Assembly: GCA_964440305.1 (NCBI GenBank)
Contig: CAYTRS010000001.1
Coordinates: 40,175 to 104,174, forward strand
DNA length: 64,000 bases
Reading direction: 5' to 3'
From: CAYTRS01 sp964440305
GTDB lineage: Bacteria; Patescibacteriota; Minisyncoccia; Moranbacterales; JAKLHP01
The notes beneath the pieces are model-generated. The model was not told the DNA's origin. It searched no databases and saw only the letters and a program-made list of their open reading frames with translations. Of the stretch, positions 26,344-34,918 are shown one piece after another (position 1 is the first letter of the stretch; each line of letters begins with the position of its first letter). A program made the translations under genes and the position numbers.

Positions 26344-27249
26344 ATGGCAAAAAAAGAACATCTATCAATCAGAGCTTCCATTATTATCATTTTCATATTT
26401 CTTTGTGCTTTTATTGCGGAAATCGCGTTCTATTATTTGAAAGAAAATACTTTTTCTGAAGTTTCCGCGTATCTCAAGACAAAAATCGGTTTTTTACACC
26501 AGCTTAAATTCAGAAGAGAAAATAAAATTAAAATTAATCCTGAAGTTTCATCTTGGAAAACATATGTAAGCGAAGAATATGGGTTTGAAATGAAATATCC
26601 CGGAGAGTGGGAAGTTATTCAAGAAGAAAAAGGGATAAAGGATGATGATTATGAATTTGAATTCTGGGCGTTATTGGGAAATAAGCCGAAAATTAACGGA
26701 GAAATAGATTGGGGTCTGTATATCTTTGCATATAAAGATGAAAGTTGTATGGATGGAAAGAATTATTCTAAAGAAAAATGCGAAAAAGGGAAAAAATCGG
26801 AACTTGGCAATTACTTTTTTATTGAAGAGGGAGACCTTTATCAGATTCACGGGAAATATTATTCCTATAGCTTTGTTCCGGTAGTTGGAGGAAAGAAAAA
26901 CGGAGATGATGCTTATGAATTTGACAAATCAGGAAACGAAGCGCTTCTTGCTTTGGTTGAAAAATCAATTCAGACTTTCACGCTTAAGCCCCAGGATGAG
27001 TTTGTGATTAAAATGCGCCAGAAGGAGCTCAGTGAAAAACCCAAAGCGGTCACATCAATTAAGGCTTTGCCGAGAGGCGGGATAAGATGCCCTCATCCAG
27101 AAAGAAAGCCGCGCAAGAGTAAAACCAAAGGACCGCACATGGATGAAGACTGCTGTCCAGATCCGGATGAGTGGCCGAAGCCCGGTTGCGCTTATTCCGT
27201 TGCGGATTATGCTATTATGTTAGCAGGCCCTCCAGCAAAGAAAAAATAA
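26344..27249 (+). CDS. Anchored protein with PsbP-like domain and Cys-rich tail
   Basis: 301 aa. N-terminal membrane helix (ASIIIIFIFLCAFIAEIAFYYL), then a domain beginning WKTYVSEEYGFEMKYPGEWEV, a pattern common to PsbP-like lipoprotein domains, to about residue 220. The C-terminal 55 residues hold five cysteines (one in RCPHPERKP, then DEDCCPDPDEWPKPGCAYS) and many prolines, suggesting a metal-binding or disulfide-locked tail. The start at ATG 26344 was chosen because upstream codons belong to a repeat. The function is unknown. Confidence 0.6.
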   Translation: MAKKEHLSIRASIIIIFIFLCAFIAEIAFYYLKENTFSEVSAYLKTKIGFLHQLKFRRENKIKINPEVSSWKTYVSEEYGFEMKYPGEWEVIQEEKGIKDDDYEFEFWALLGNKPKINGEIDWGLYIFAYKDESCMDGKNYSKEKCEKGKKSELGNYFFIEEGDLYQIHGKYYSYSFVPVVGGKKNGDDAYEFDKSGNEALLALVEKSIQTFTLKPQDEFVIKMRQKELSEKPKAVTSIKALPRGGIRCPHPERKPRKSKTKGPHMDEDCCPDPDEWPKPGCAYSVADYAIMLAGPPAKKK

Positions 27250-27324
27250 ATTTTTAAAATTAAAAAGGGTTTAGGTCGAAAACCCTGCTAAATAGTTAAA
27301 AAATTAATTAAAAACCATAATTCT

Positions 27325-27651
27325 ATGGCTTCCAAATGGAAAATAACACTGCTATTTGTCGCGCTTTTCATCTTATTGGGACTACTGGCTTTTTATAATT
27401 TCAGTTACAAGGTTAATTATAAAGGTCAGTCAACCGGAACTCCAGAAATTTTAAAAACTGTGACAAACCAGAAAACCGAAAAGGAATATAAAGCCACTGG
27501 AAATGTTGATGATGCAGTTAATGCCATATCTTCAATGGCGGAAGATGAAGAATCTTTCGCTTTGGAAGAAGAGCTAAGCGATTCCATTCTTGAGCTTGGG
27601 GAAAAAGAAGCCGGAGATTTAGGAGATGTATACAGCGATGGAGAATTATAA
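27325..27651 (+). CDS. Small single-pass membrane protein
   Basis: 108 aa with one N-terminal membrane helix (ITLLFVALFILLGLLAFYNF) and a short acidic outside part ending in SILELGEKEAGDLGDVYSDG. I recognise no domain. Its end overlaps the start of the next gene, so the two are likely cotranslated. Confidence 0.6.
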   Translation: MASKWKITLLFVALFILLGLLAFYNFSYKVNYKGQSTGTPEILKTVTNQKTEKEYKATGNVDDAVNAISSMAEDEESFALEEELSDSILELGEKEAGDLGDVYSDGEL

Positions 27652-28456
27652 AAAAGATAAAATAATCCTGTCGGGATTTTTATTGGCTGCACTAATGTTT
27701 TTTCCTCTTCTAACTTTGGCAGAAAATATAAATGGGAATAACACTTCAGGAGTTAAGGGAAATAAGGCGGAAAGTGCTGGAAAAATTTTCTGCAATAAAA
27801 TTTCAGATCTTGGATCAAAAATTCAGTCAAGAATTTCCGGAAAGGAATCTAAGGTTGACGAGAAAATAGCGGAAAGAAAAAACAAAGTTGCAGAAAGGAG
27901 ACAGGAAAGGGATCGGGAACTAAAGCAGAAAAGAGAAAAATGGGCCGAGCAACGCCAAGTTCAGTATAAGAAAATGGAAGAGAAAGCCAAGACAGATGAG
28001 CAAAAAGAGGCAGTGGATGAGTTTAAAACTGCAATACAAGCAGCAATAGCCAAAAGGCAAGTGGCGATAGACAAGGCAACAGCCGATTTTAGGAGCGGAG
28101 TAGACGAAAAATTTTCAGGAAGGAATTCTGATTTGGATGAAGTAGCGGAAACTTTCAAAAATTCCATAAATTCCGCGATTTCCAAGGCCAAGTCCGACTG
28201 TGAAAACGGAACGGACATAAAAATAATCAGGAATAATTTCCAAACAAGCTTGAAATCAGCTAAGGAAAAGCTTGCTTCCGAAAGAAAAGATTCAGAAAAA
28301 GTCAAGGATACGATGCAATCCTTGGTTGATGCCAAAAAAGCGGCCTTTGAAAAAGCAATTTCCGAGTTTAAGGCAGAAATGGAAAAGGCGAGAAATCAGT
28401 TTAAAAATGCTCTTGGAGAAACAACCCGAGCTGGGCAAACCACCGCTACAGAATAG
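27638..28456 (+). CDS. Secreted/anchored coiled-coil protein
   Basis: 272 aa with a signal peptide (IILSGFLLAALMFFPLLTLAEN) followed by almost continuous charged helix, rich in Lys, Glu, Ala and Arg (for example KVDEKIAERKNKVAERRQER). There are only two cysteines. The frame opens at ATG 27626, but ATG 27638 gives a cleaner signal peptide. It overlaps the previous gene by 14 nt. The biased composition makes family assignment unsafe. A surface or periplasm-like structural role is inference. A terminator follows. Confidence 0.6.
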   Translation: MENYKKDKIILSGFLLAALMFFPLLTLAENINGNNTSGVKGNKAESAGKIFCNKISDLGSKIQSRISGKESKVDEKIAERKNKVAERRQERDRELKQKREKWAEQRQVQYKKMEEKAKTDEQKEAVDEFKTAIQAAIAKRQVAIDKATADFRSGVDEKFSGRNSDLDEVAETFKNSINSAISKAKSDCENGTDIKIIRNNFQTSLKSAKEKLASERKDSEKVKDTMQSLVDAKKAAFEKAISEFKAEMEKARNQFKNALGETTRAGQTTATE

Positions 28457-28480
28457 TCATTTTAGGCATTATTTCAAAAT

Positions 28481-28514
28481 AAAACCCCTTCAAGCAAGAA
28501 GGCGGTTTTGTTTT
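28481..28514 (+). terminator. Intrinsic terminator
   Basis: AAAACC/CCTTC arms pair with GAAGG/GGTTTT around loop AAGCAA with one bulged C, then TTTT. It ends the run of surface-protein genes that starts after the ACP. Confidence 0.8.
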
Positions 28515-28589
28515 CGCTTTTTTCGGGAAGAATCTTTGAATTTTTAAAAAAACGTGTTAAAATTAGGCATAGTATCAGTATAAAAAAAT

Positions 28590-29042
28590 ATGACAGTAAA
28601 AGATGTAATGACAACGAAAGTTGTTTCCGTTGGTCCGGAAACAAATATAGGAGAAGTAGCTAAAATATTTTTTGAAAGAAGGTTTCATAGTGTTCCGGTT
28701 GTGGAAAATAGAAAAGTCGTAGGCATAATTGCCGAGGATGATTTTTTTTCCCGAGGACCGAAAAATATATTTCTTCCCTCATATATAGAGTTCTTGAAAG
28801 ACTTTGATTTAAACAAGGAACTGACCGGAGAGAAAAGGGAAGAAATGGAAAAACTTATCAATATTAAAGCCAGAGATATCATGAATTCAACCTGCCTGAC
28901 TATTATGGAAGACATGAAATTAAGCGATCTTCTTCATTTCTTCAGGGAAAGCAAATATACCGCCTTGCCGGTTACCGATTATGCCGGAGAATTGGTGGGA
29001 ATTGTTACCGTGGGAGATATCCTCGGCCTTTTAAAAGCTTAG
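28590..29042 (+). CDS. Two-CBS-domain protein
   Basis: 150-aa stand-alone CBS pair. The first CBS begins VKDVMTTKVVSVGPETNIGE and ends VPVVENRKVVGIIAEDDF. The second begins ARDIMNSTCLTIMEDMKLSD and ends LPVTDYAGELVGIVTVGDILG. Such pairs bind adenosine nucleotides and sense energy state. There is no attached effector domain. What it controls here is not evident. Confidence 0.88.
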   Translation: MTVKDVMTTKVVSVGPETNIGEVAKIFFERRFHSVPVVENRKVVGIIAEDDFFSRGPKNIFLPSYIEFLKDFDLNKELTGEKREEMEKLINIKARDIMNSTCLTIMEDMKLSDLLHFFRESKYTALPVTDYAGELVGIVTVGDILGLLKA

Positions 29043-29058
29043 CTTTTCATTAAAAAAT

Positions 29059-30948
29059 ATGGAAAATAAGCAAAATAAAAATCCACATAAGAGTAAATAT
29101 AAAATAAAAAATGAGCGGGAGATAGATATTTTAACAGGCAACTTTATCTCCGTATGGAGCGAAAAATTTGTTTTTATAAAAAAAGCGCGCGTCCGAACCT
29201 GGAAGGGCGCTCTTATTTTATCTTTTATCGCGGGGCTCGTCGCGGCGACGATTTGGATGGTTGCGGTCAATCTGCAAACCAAATCTGGAGCGGCGGGGGA
29301 AACGGCGATCCTTTCTCTTGAAGCGGAAACTGAAACAGAAGCAGAAATTAAGGAATTGACAGTAGGAGAAAGTGCCAAAGTCAACATTATGCTCAATACT
29401 AATGCGAATAATGTCGTGGCGGTGAAAGCAGTGGTTAATTATAACAAGGAGGAACTAAAACTGATAGGATGGAACACGGCTGAATCTTCCTTTGCTGTTT
29501 TGGGAAACAATGAATGCATGCAGGCCAATCAGGGTAATCCCTGCGAAATAATAAGCGACACTCCTGAAAATGGCAGCATCAGCATAACAATTTCCAAGCC
29601 GACACCTGGAATAAACAGTGATTCCGCAACAGTTGCCTCCTTGGTTTTTGAAGCCCTCAAAAAAACTGAAGGTTCAATTATCAGTCTCGCTTACACATCT
29701 CAAGGAAGCTACGATGATTCAGATGTGATTTTGGACGATGCGACAGGAAAAGACATTCTTACAGCCGTTGTTCCGGAAACCATAATTATCAATAATCCGG
29801 CTTGCACTTCCTTTACTTATGGCGAATGGGGAAATTGTACCTATGATTCACATAAAGGTGGATATTTCCAGATCAGAAGCGTAATTTCTAAAGTGCCGGC
29901 AGATTGTGACGGCAATCCTCCGGAAGAAGAAGTCGCCCAGTCTTGTCCGGCTCCGGCCTGCTTAAATGTTACAGCTACGGAGTGGTCAGAATGCGCACGT
30001 GATCCCGAACAAACTGAACCAACCAAGGGAAAGCAGATCAGATCATTGGTAGTTAGTCCGGAAAAATGCAGCCTGCAAAATTCTGAAGAATGGCCGACTG
30101 AAAGACAATGTGATTTGCCAGTCTGCAGTTATAATTATGGGAGCTGGAGCGAATGCTTGCCAGACAAAGAATCTGTGGAGAATCAAAACAGCTTAAACGG
30201 AATAAGAACCAGAACCGCTGAACTCAATGAAGATGCCGATTATTGCTATGTTGCTTCAGGAGATCCGAAAACCTCAGAGTATTGCCAGGTTGCAAGCAAT
30301 ACAAAAGCATGTGCGCAAGTTAGCTATGGAGAATGGGGCGCTTGTCAAGATAATCCTTCATCTTCCGAATATAATGAGGGACTGCAAACCAGAACAGTGA
30401 CCGTTGAACCGGAAGGATGCACCATTTCATCTCAAGACGCGCAGCCTATCCAACGTTCCTGCGAAGCCCCGGCTTGCCAGTATGCTTATGGGGAATGGAG
30501 TGCCTGCCAAGCAAACGGAACAAAAACCAGGGAAATTTCTATCGAAGATACTTTCTGCACGCCGAATAATCCGGAACCTTCATCCGAGGCTTGTGATTAT
30601 CAGGAACCAGTTTTACTCACGCCTACACCTACACCATCACCTGCTCCAGCTACGTTAACGCAGGATGATGATGAGGAAGAAGAAGAGAAAGACAAGAAAA
30701 AGCCAAAAATTTCCATTCCGTCATATTTGACAAAGAATAGAGGAGATAAAATTTGGTGGAAAGGAACTGACAATGAAAAAATTTCTCATTACAGGGTAAC
30801 ATTTGGAGGAAAAAAGAAAGTAAAGACAAAAAGGCAGCATATCTATGTTCCAATGGATATGTCGCGAGGAATTCATATATTGAAGATCAAAGCCTATGAC
30901 AAGGCAGGAAACACAAAAACAAAAACCGTTACAATTAGAGTGAAATAA
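29059..30948 (+). CDS. Membrane-anchored cohesin-like scaffold with TSP1-like repeats
   Basis: 629 aa: one membrane helix (about 53-75), then a cohesin-like domain (about 95-235; TVGESAKVNIMLNTNANNVV, AVVNYNKEELKLIGWN, SISITISKPTPG, TVASLVFEALK). Five repeats rich in W and C follow (YGEWGNC, TEWSEC, YGSWSEC, YGEWGAC, YGEWSAC), similar in spacing to thrombospondin type 1 modules. Then come a Thr/Pro linker, an acidic-basic stretch and a C-terminal Ig-like domain (SHYRVTFGGKKKVKTKRQHI). The next gene carries a dockerin. After the TAA stop the same frame encodes a dockerin remnant. Confidence 0.75.
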   Translation: MENKQNKNPHKSKYKIKNEREIDILTGNFISVWSEKFVFIKKARVRTWKGALILSFIAGLVAATIWMVAVNLQTKSGAAGETAILSLEAETETEAEIKELTVGESAKVNIMLNTNANNVVAVKAVVNYNKEELKLIGWNTAESSFAVLGNNECMQANQGNPCEIISDTPENGSISITISKPTPGINSDSATVASLVFEALKKTEGSIISLAYTSQGSYDDSDVILDDATGKDILTAVVPETIIINNPACTSFTYGEWGNCTYDSHKGGYFQIRSVISKVPADCDGNPPEEEVAQSCPAPACLNVTATEWSECARDPEQTEPTKGKQIRSLVVSPEKCSLQNSEEWPTERQCDLPVCSYNYGSWSECLPDKESVENQNSLNGIRTRTAELNEDADYCYVASGDPKTSEYCQVASNTKACAQVSYGEWGACQDNPSSSEYNEGLQTRTVTVEPEGCTISSQDAQPIQRSCEAPACQYAYGEWSACQANGTKTREISIEDTFCTPNNPEPSSEACDYQEPVLLTPTPTPSPAPATLTQDDDEEEEEKDKKKPKISIPSYLTKNRGDKIWWKGTDNEKISHYRVTFGGKKKVKTKRQHIYVPMDMSRGIHILKIKAYDKAGNTKTKTVTIRVK

Positions 30949-31104
30949 TCTAACTCTGATTTCCTGAACCTTAAAGCACACTGGCTTAAAACGAAAGACT
31001 CTCTTGCTGATATCAACACTAATGGAACGGTAAACTCCAAAGACCTCGGGATAATAATGAGCAAGTGGAGCGTGCAATTAATATTTTTTATAAACATATG
31101 TTAA
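30949..31104 (+). pseudogene. Dockerin remnant in frame behind the cohesin gene stop
   Basis: Directly after TAA 30946-30948, in the same frame, the sequence encodes SNSDFLNLKAHWLKTKDS, then ADINTNGTVNSKDLGIIMSK, then W and a short unrelated tail to TAA 31102. It closely matches the C-terminal dockerin of the next protein (ISDFLNLKADW..., ADVNTDGTVNSKDLGIMM), also at the nucleotide level. It has no start of its own and overlaps the next gene's upstream region. It is probably the former C-terminus of the cohesin protein. Confidence 0.75.
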
Positions 31105-34100
31105 AGAAAATAATCATTGTCTTGCTTCTGGTGCTTTTTGCAGAAGGATTTTATCTTTCAATATCTAGAGATGGTAAAGATGAAATTCCTACCGCTTCAG
31201 CTAAAGGATCTCTGGATGTTCCCTTGGAGGTTAAGGATTATGCCGGATTTGAAAGGGTAGGTGATCCGGTGACTTCTGGAGTGCCCATTCCCAAATCGGT
31301 TAATATTAAGTCAATTGAAGATTTTAGAATAGAAGATTCGAACGGGAATACTGTGCCGGCGCAATTTAAAGTTTTAACCAGGTGGGCTTGCGGACCTCAA
31401 GATTCTTCCTGTCCGATAAAATGGCTGCTGGTGGATTTTCAAGCTAACGTAAGCGCCAATGGAACAGCCACTTATCACCTTACTGATGAAGGCGGAGGCA
31501 ATGCCGCCGCTGCCAATCTTTCCGTTTCCGACCAAAGCGGAAAATATACCGTAAATACCGGAACAGCCAAATTTGAAATTTCCAAGAACGGATTTAAATT
31601 GTTTGACAATGCCTGGGTAGATTTTAATGATGATAAAATTTTTTCCGATGGTGAAAAGGTGCTGGTCTCCGATCAGAATAGCGGATTTTATGCCACCGCC
31701 CGGGATTGGTCAGATTCTTCCATAGGAGCAAATTACCATGCGGGAGAAAAATATTATGCTTCCCAGGGATATCTTTCTTCCAGTATAGAGGAGAGCGGAC
31801 CCCTAAGGACGGTAATTAAAGTGAACGGAAAACATTTAACTCCGACAGGCGGGGATCCCAAAGGCTTGTATGAATACACGGCCAGATTGTTTTTCTATGC
31901 CGGCAAAAGCGACGTACGTGTTGATTATCGGATTGAATCGGCTCCAGAGTCTGGAATGAACGTTTATGATACACAAAAGGATTATTACGTGCCTTCTTTT
32001 GAAGAATTAGGTTTAAATCTTAAGCCAAATATGGCCGGTAGTGTCAATTATATTCTGGGAGGAGATAATTATTATTCTGGTACAACTGGCAATGACATTT
32101 TGCTTTACCAGGATTCCAGTGGGGGAGACCATTGGCAGGATACTTCCCATCAAGTCCAGAGCCATTGGGTTCATCCGACTGGCGGAGGAGTTATCAATGA
32201 TGCTACCGGTGCCGTTGTTCCTGGTGTAACCTTTCGGGGATATAAAGTATACAATAATGGACAGGAAACATCGGCAGGCAACAAAGCTTCCGGCGCGCTG
32301 GACGTATCCAATGGAAATTTTGGTGTGACTGTCGCGGTTGAAGATTTTTGGCAGAATTTTCCCAAGGGAATTAAAATCAATTCTGATAATTCCATAAACT
32401 TAAAATTGCTTCCGGAAGAATTTAAACTGGCATATTTTTTGGAGTTAGGTCAGCAGAAAACTCATAAGATATTTCTTAATTTTCATAAAAACAATATTTC
32501 GGAAAATGAAATCGGCAAATTTTCGAAAACCAGAGACAGAAGGTTGACAGCACTTGCCCCTTCTGATTGGTATTCCACTACCGATGCTTTTGATTGGGGA
32601 TTTGGAGCGCCAGACAGCATTTCTCGTGGAACGAACTCTTTGCCTTATGGCAAGGATGTACTTGACGGCATTGATGTTGGCTGGAATAGCTATGGCTGGA
32701 TAACAAATTTCAATGATGCCGGTGGTCATTGGAATCAGTATCCTGAAATCTTTAAATACTTAATTTCTGGAGACATTGATGAATTTGAATATTTTGAATC
32801 TAAAGCGCTTTGGACAAATGATTTGGCGCCTCTTCACTGGAAGAACCATGGAGGTGACGGCCCGCCAGAATTTTATACTTCAAACGGCTTAAATCCCTTC
32901 GGAGCGCGCATCTGGCTTTATGGACCTGGTGATGGTGTTAATTTTATCCATAAGAGCCCAGACCATTATGAAGTGATGTTTAATAACTTGGACACCGGCC
33001 ATATTCCGCAATTCCAGCTCTTGGAGCATTATCTTTTTACTGGCGAAGAAGCTAGTAAACAATCGATGATAGACCTTGCGCAGGGAGCAAGAGGATCGAT
33101 GTATTGCCATGTCGCGGACTTTTATAACATGATCCTGGGTAACAGTGATGTTCAGCGTTGCGGAAATAAGTTGAAATATCCAGTAGACGATCTAAGTCAG
33201 CTTGAAAGCAATCTCGATAATCCTGATTGGATTATTACTGCCAGATACGATGGTTTTCCCATTTTCCCAATCGCTCAAGTTTACGAGCTTACTGGAAACG
33301 AAACGTACAGAGAAGAAGCTCGCTTATTTATGCACGGAGTCAGAAATGCGATTATGAGATCGCCCATCGGCCAGCCAGCAAACATTACCGATCCAATGCA
33401 GGTAGGCACTAATGATATGGGTTTCATAACCGAGCATTCTCAAGCTGTGGAAGGATTTTATGATCCTGATTTTTCCCACGCCAGTTCTAGTCACAAGTGG
33501 TTTATGATTGGTAATATTACTTCAGGCTTAATAAAGTATTTTGAAATTTCCGGAGACGAAGAAGCGCGAGACGCGCTGGTATTTATGGGAGAATGCATGG
33601 GAAGGTATGCTCCCAAATATCCAGCGGACAAGTATTGGCCTTGGTCCTATGGCTGGGGGGACTATGCTTCTGGCGGAACTCCTTGGCCGCATTCGGGAGG
33701 CTGGCCATTTCATTATACAGCCAATATTTTAGCTTGGGTTTATCATCACAGCCACTTTGATTATATGCGTCCAATTCTCAAAGATTTAAGCGAGCATAAC
33801 GCCTACAACGGTTTAGATAAAGCCAATATTTTTACTATGGCTTGGCAAGAACTTAAATTCCCTTCTTCCGATATGACTGAACCGGGAGTAATAACCGACT
33901 TATCTGCTACGACTGGATCAAATCCGGGTACTATCAATTTAAGCTGGACTGCAGTAGGGGACGACGACAAATCTGGCACGGCCAAAGAATACCAGATTAA
34001 ATATTCTAAAGGGTCAGAAATCGTAGAATGGGTGAATGACTGGCCGGATATGAACCAAGTTCCCGATACAGTGGCTCAGTGGCACGAATATGCTCAAGAA

Positions 34101-34715
34101 ACCCTTTCCCGCCACAAAGCTTTTTGGGCGGCTGAAAATGCAAAGAACGAACCTGCTCCCAGAAGCGCTGGAACAAAAGAGGAATTTAACATATCTAGTT
34201 TAGAGCCTGGCATTTATTATTTTGCCATTAGAACCTGGGATGATTCAGAAAATGTCAGTGGCATGTCCAATATTGTTTCGGTAAATGTCGGCGATTATTT
34301 TGGAATAAGTACGACAATATTGCCCAACGCTCAAGCTGGTGCCGCCTACTCCCAAACCCTTTCTGTTATCGGAGGAACTGCTCCCCATACTTGGTTAATT
34401 TCTTCCGGTTCTTTACCTGCCGGCTTAACGCTTAACTCTTCCGCTGGAATTATTTCCGGAACCCCGTCCGAAGCCGGAACTTATAATTTTACCATTGAAG
34501 CCAAGGATTCGTCCTCTCCCCAAAAGTCGGCTTCTAAATCTCTTACGCTTGTTGTAAATTCTGCGCCTGTTCCCGAAGTAAAATACACCATCTCTGATTT
34601 CCTGAATCTAAAAGCAGACTGGCTCCAAACCAAATCCTCTCCTGCCGATGTCAACACCGATGGAACGGTAAACTCAAAGGATCTCGGTATAATGATGAAC
34701 GGATGGGATAAGTAG
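31098..34715 (+). CDS. Secreted PcRGLX/YetA-like polysaccharide lyase with dockerin
   Basis: 1205 aa. Signal peptide (IIIVLLLVLFAEGFYLSI), an N-terminal domain (PLEVKDYAGFERVGDPVTSG, VPIPKS) and a large Trp/His/Gly-rich catalytic region (about 470-910; WVYHHSHFDY, EHSQAVEGFYD) that resemble the exo-rhamnogalacturonan lyase/YetA group. An FN3-like segment (VITDLSATTGSNPGTINLSW), a putative Ig (PIG-like, GTAPHTWLISSGSLPAGLTL) domain and a C-terminal dockerin with one complete calcium loop (DVNTDGTVNSKD) follow. The frame opens at GTG 31065. ATG 31098 gives a proper signal peptide. The substrate assignment is tentative. The adjacent cohesin protein is a natural docking partner. Confidence 0.65.
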   Translation: MLKKIIIVLLLVLFAEGFYLSISRDGKDEIPTASAKGSLDVPLEVKDYAGFERVGDPVTSGVPIPKSVNIKSIEDFRIEDSNGNTVPAQFKVLTRWACGPQDSSCPIKWLLVDFQANVSANGTATYHLTDEGGGNAAAANLSVSDQSGKYTVNTGTAKFEISKNGFKLFDNAWVDFNDDKIFSDGEKVLVSDQNSGFYATARDWSDSSIGANYHAGEKYYASQGYLSSSIEESGPLRTVIKVNGKHLTPTGGDPKGLYEYTARLFFYAGKSDVRVDYRIESAPESGMNVYDTQKDYYVPSFEELGLNLKPNMAGSVNYILGGDNYYSGTTGNDILLYQDSSGGDHWQDTSHQVQSHWVHPTGGGVINDATGAVVPGVTFRGYKVYNNGQETSAGNKASGALDVSNGNFGVTVAVEDFWQNFPKGIKINSDNSINLKLLPEEFKLAYFLELGQQKTHKIFLNFHKNNISENEIGKFSKTRDRRLTALAPSDWYSTTDAFDWGFGAPDSISRGTNSLPYGKDVLDGIDVGWNSYGWITNFNDAGGHWNQYPEIFKYLISGDIDEFEYFESKALWTNDLAPLHWKNHGGDGPPEFYTSNGLNPFGARIWLYGPGDGVNFIHKSPDHYEVMFNNLDTGHIPQFQLLEHYLFTGEEASKQSMIDLAQGARGSMYCHVADFYNMILGNSDVQRCGNKLKYPVDDLSQLESNLDNPDWIITARYDGFPIFPIAQVYELTGNETYREEARLFMHGVRNAIMRSPIGQPANITDPMQVGTNDMGFITEHSQAVEGFYDPDFSHASSSHKWFMIGNITSGLIKYFEISGDEEARDALVFMGECMGRYAPKYPADKYWPWSYGWGDYASGGTPWPHSGGWPFHYTANILAWVYHHSHFDYMRPILKDLSEHNAYNGLDKANIFTMAWQELKFPSSDMTEPGVITDLSATTGSNPGTINLSWTAVGDDDKSGTAKEYQIKYSKGSEIVEWVNDWPDMNQVPDTVAQWHEYAQETLSRHKAFWAAENAKNEPAPRSAGTKEEFNISSLEPGIYYFAIRTWDDSENVSGMSNIVSVNVGDYFGISTTILPNAQAGAAYSQTLSVIGGTAPHTWLISSGSLPAGLTLNSSAGIISGTPSEAGTYNFTIEAKDSSSPQKSASKSLTLVVNSAPVPEVKYTISDFLNLKADWLQTKSSPADVNTDGTVNSKDLGIMMNGWDK

Positions 34716-34730
34716 GGAAATTTTGAATTT

Positions 34731-34765
34731 AAAAAGCTCCCCTATTCAAGTAAGGGAGTTTTTTT
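34731..34765. terminator. Terminator after the dockerin enzyme
   Basis: CTCCC-TA (34737-34744) pairs with TA-GGGAG (34751-34758) around TTCAAG, flanked by A and T runs on both sides, so it may work in both directions. Confidence 0.8.
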
Positions 34766-34770
34766 ATTGG

Positions 34771-34825
34771 TGGACTTAGTGAGAATCCCTGCCTACCGGC
34801 AGGCAGGGAACTCACGTTTCCGCAA
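34771..34825 (-). pseudogene. tRNA-Ala 3'-fragment duplicate with palindromic insertion
   Basis: 35 bases match the 3' half (acceptor arm, T arm, part of the anticodon stem) of the intact tRNA at 34919-34989, in the same orientation. They are split in the T loop by a 20-bp insertion, CCTGCCTACCGGCAGGCAGG (34788-34807). The match ends after CGCAA at 34825. Confidence 0.8.
34788..34807. repeat. 20-bp near-perfect palindromic insertion
   Basis: CCTGCCTACCGGCAGGCAGG interrupts the tRNA fragment exactly between GAATC and GAACTC, without loss or duplication of target bases. Only two symmetric positions break the palindrome. Confidence 0.75.
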
Positions 34826-34869
34826 CTCGCCCCGCACTAAAATTTGAGTTTTTGTGGAGATACTGGGAA

Positions 34870-34912
34870 TTGTCACCCTTGCGGGTGATCCCCTGTTAGG
34901 GGGAAACCCCGA
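34870..34912. repeat. GC-rich small hairpins between the tRNA copies
   Basis: CACCCTTGCGGGTG and CCCCTGTTAGGGG form adjacent short hairpins, and GGGGGAAACCCC can form an alternative. They lie just 3' of the intact tRNA-Ala and might help end its transcript. No gene is seen. Confidence 0.45.
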
Positions 34913-34918
34913 CTTTAG

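Noticed and set aside
30946..31104. A stand-alone dockerin gene
   Set aside because: There is no start codon or leader of its own, and the frame follows directly from the upstream stop.
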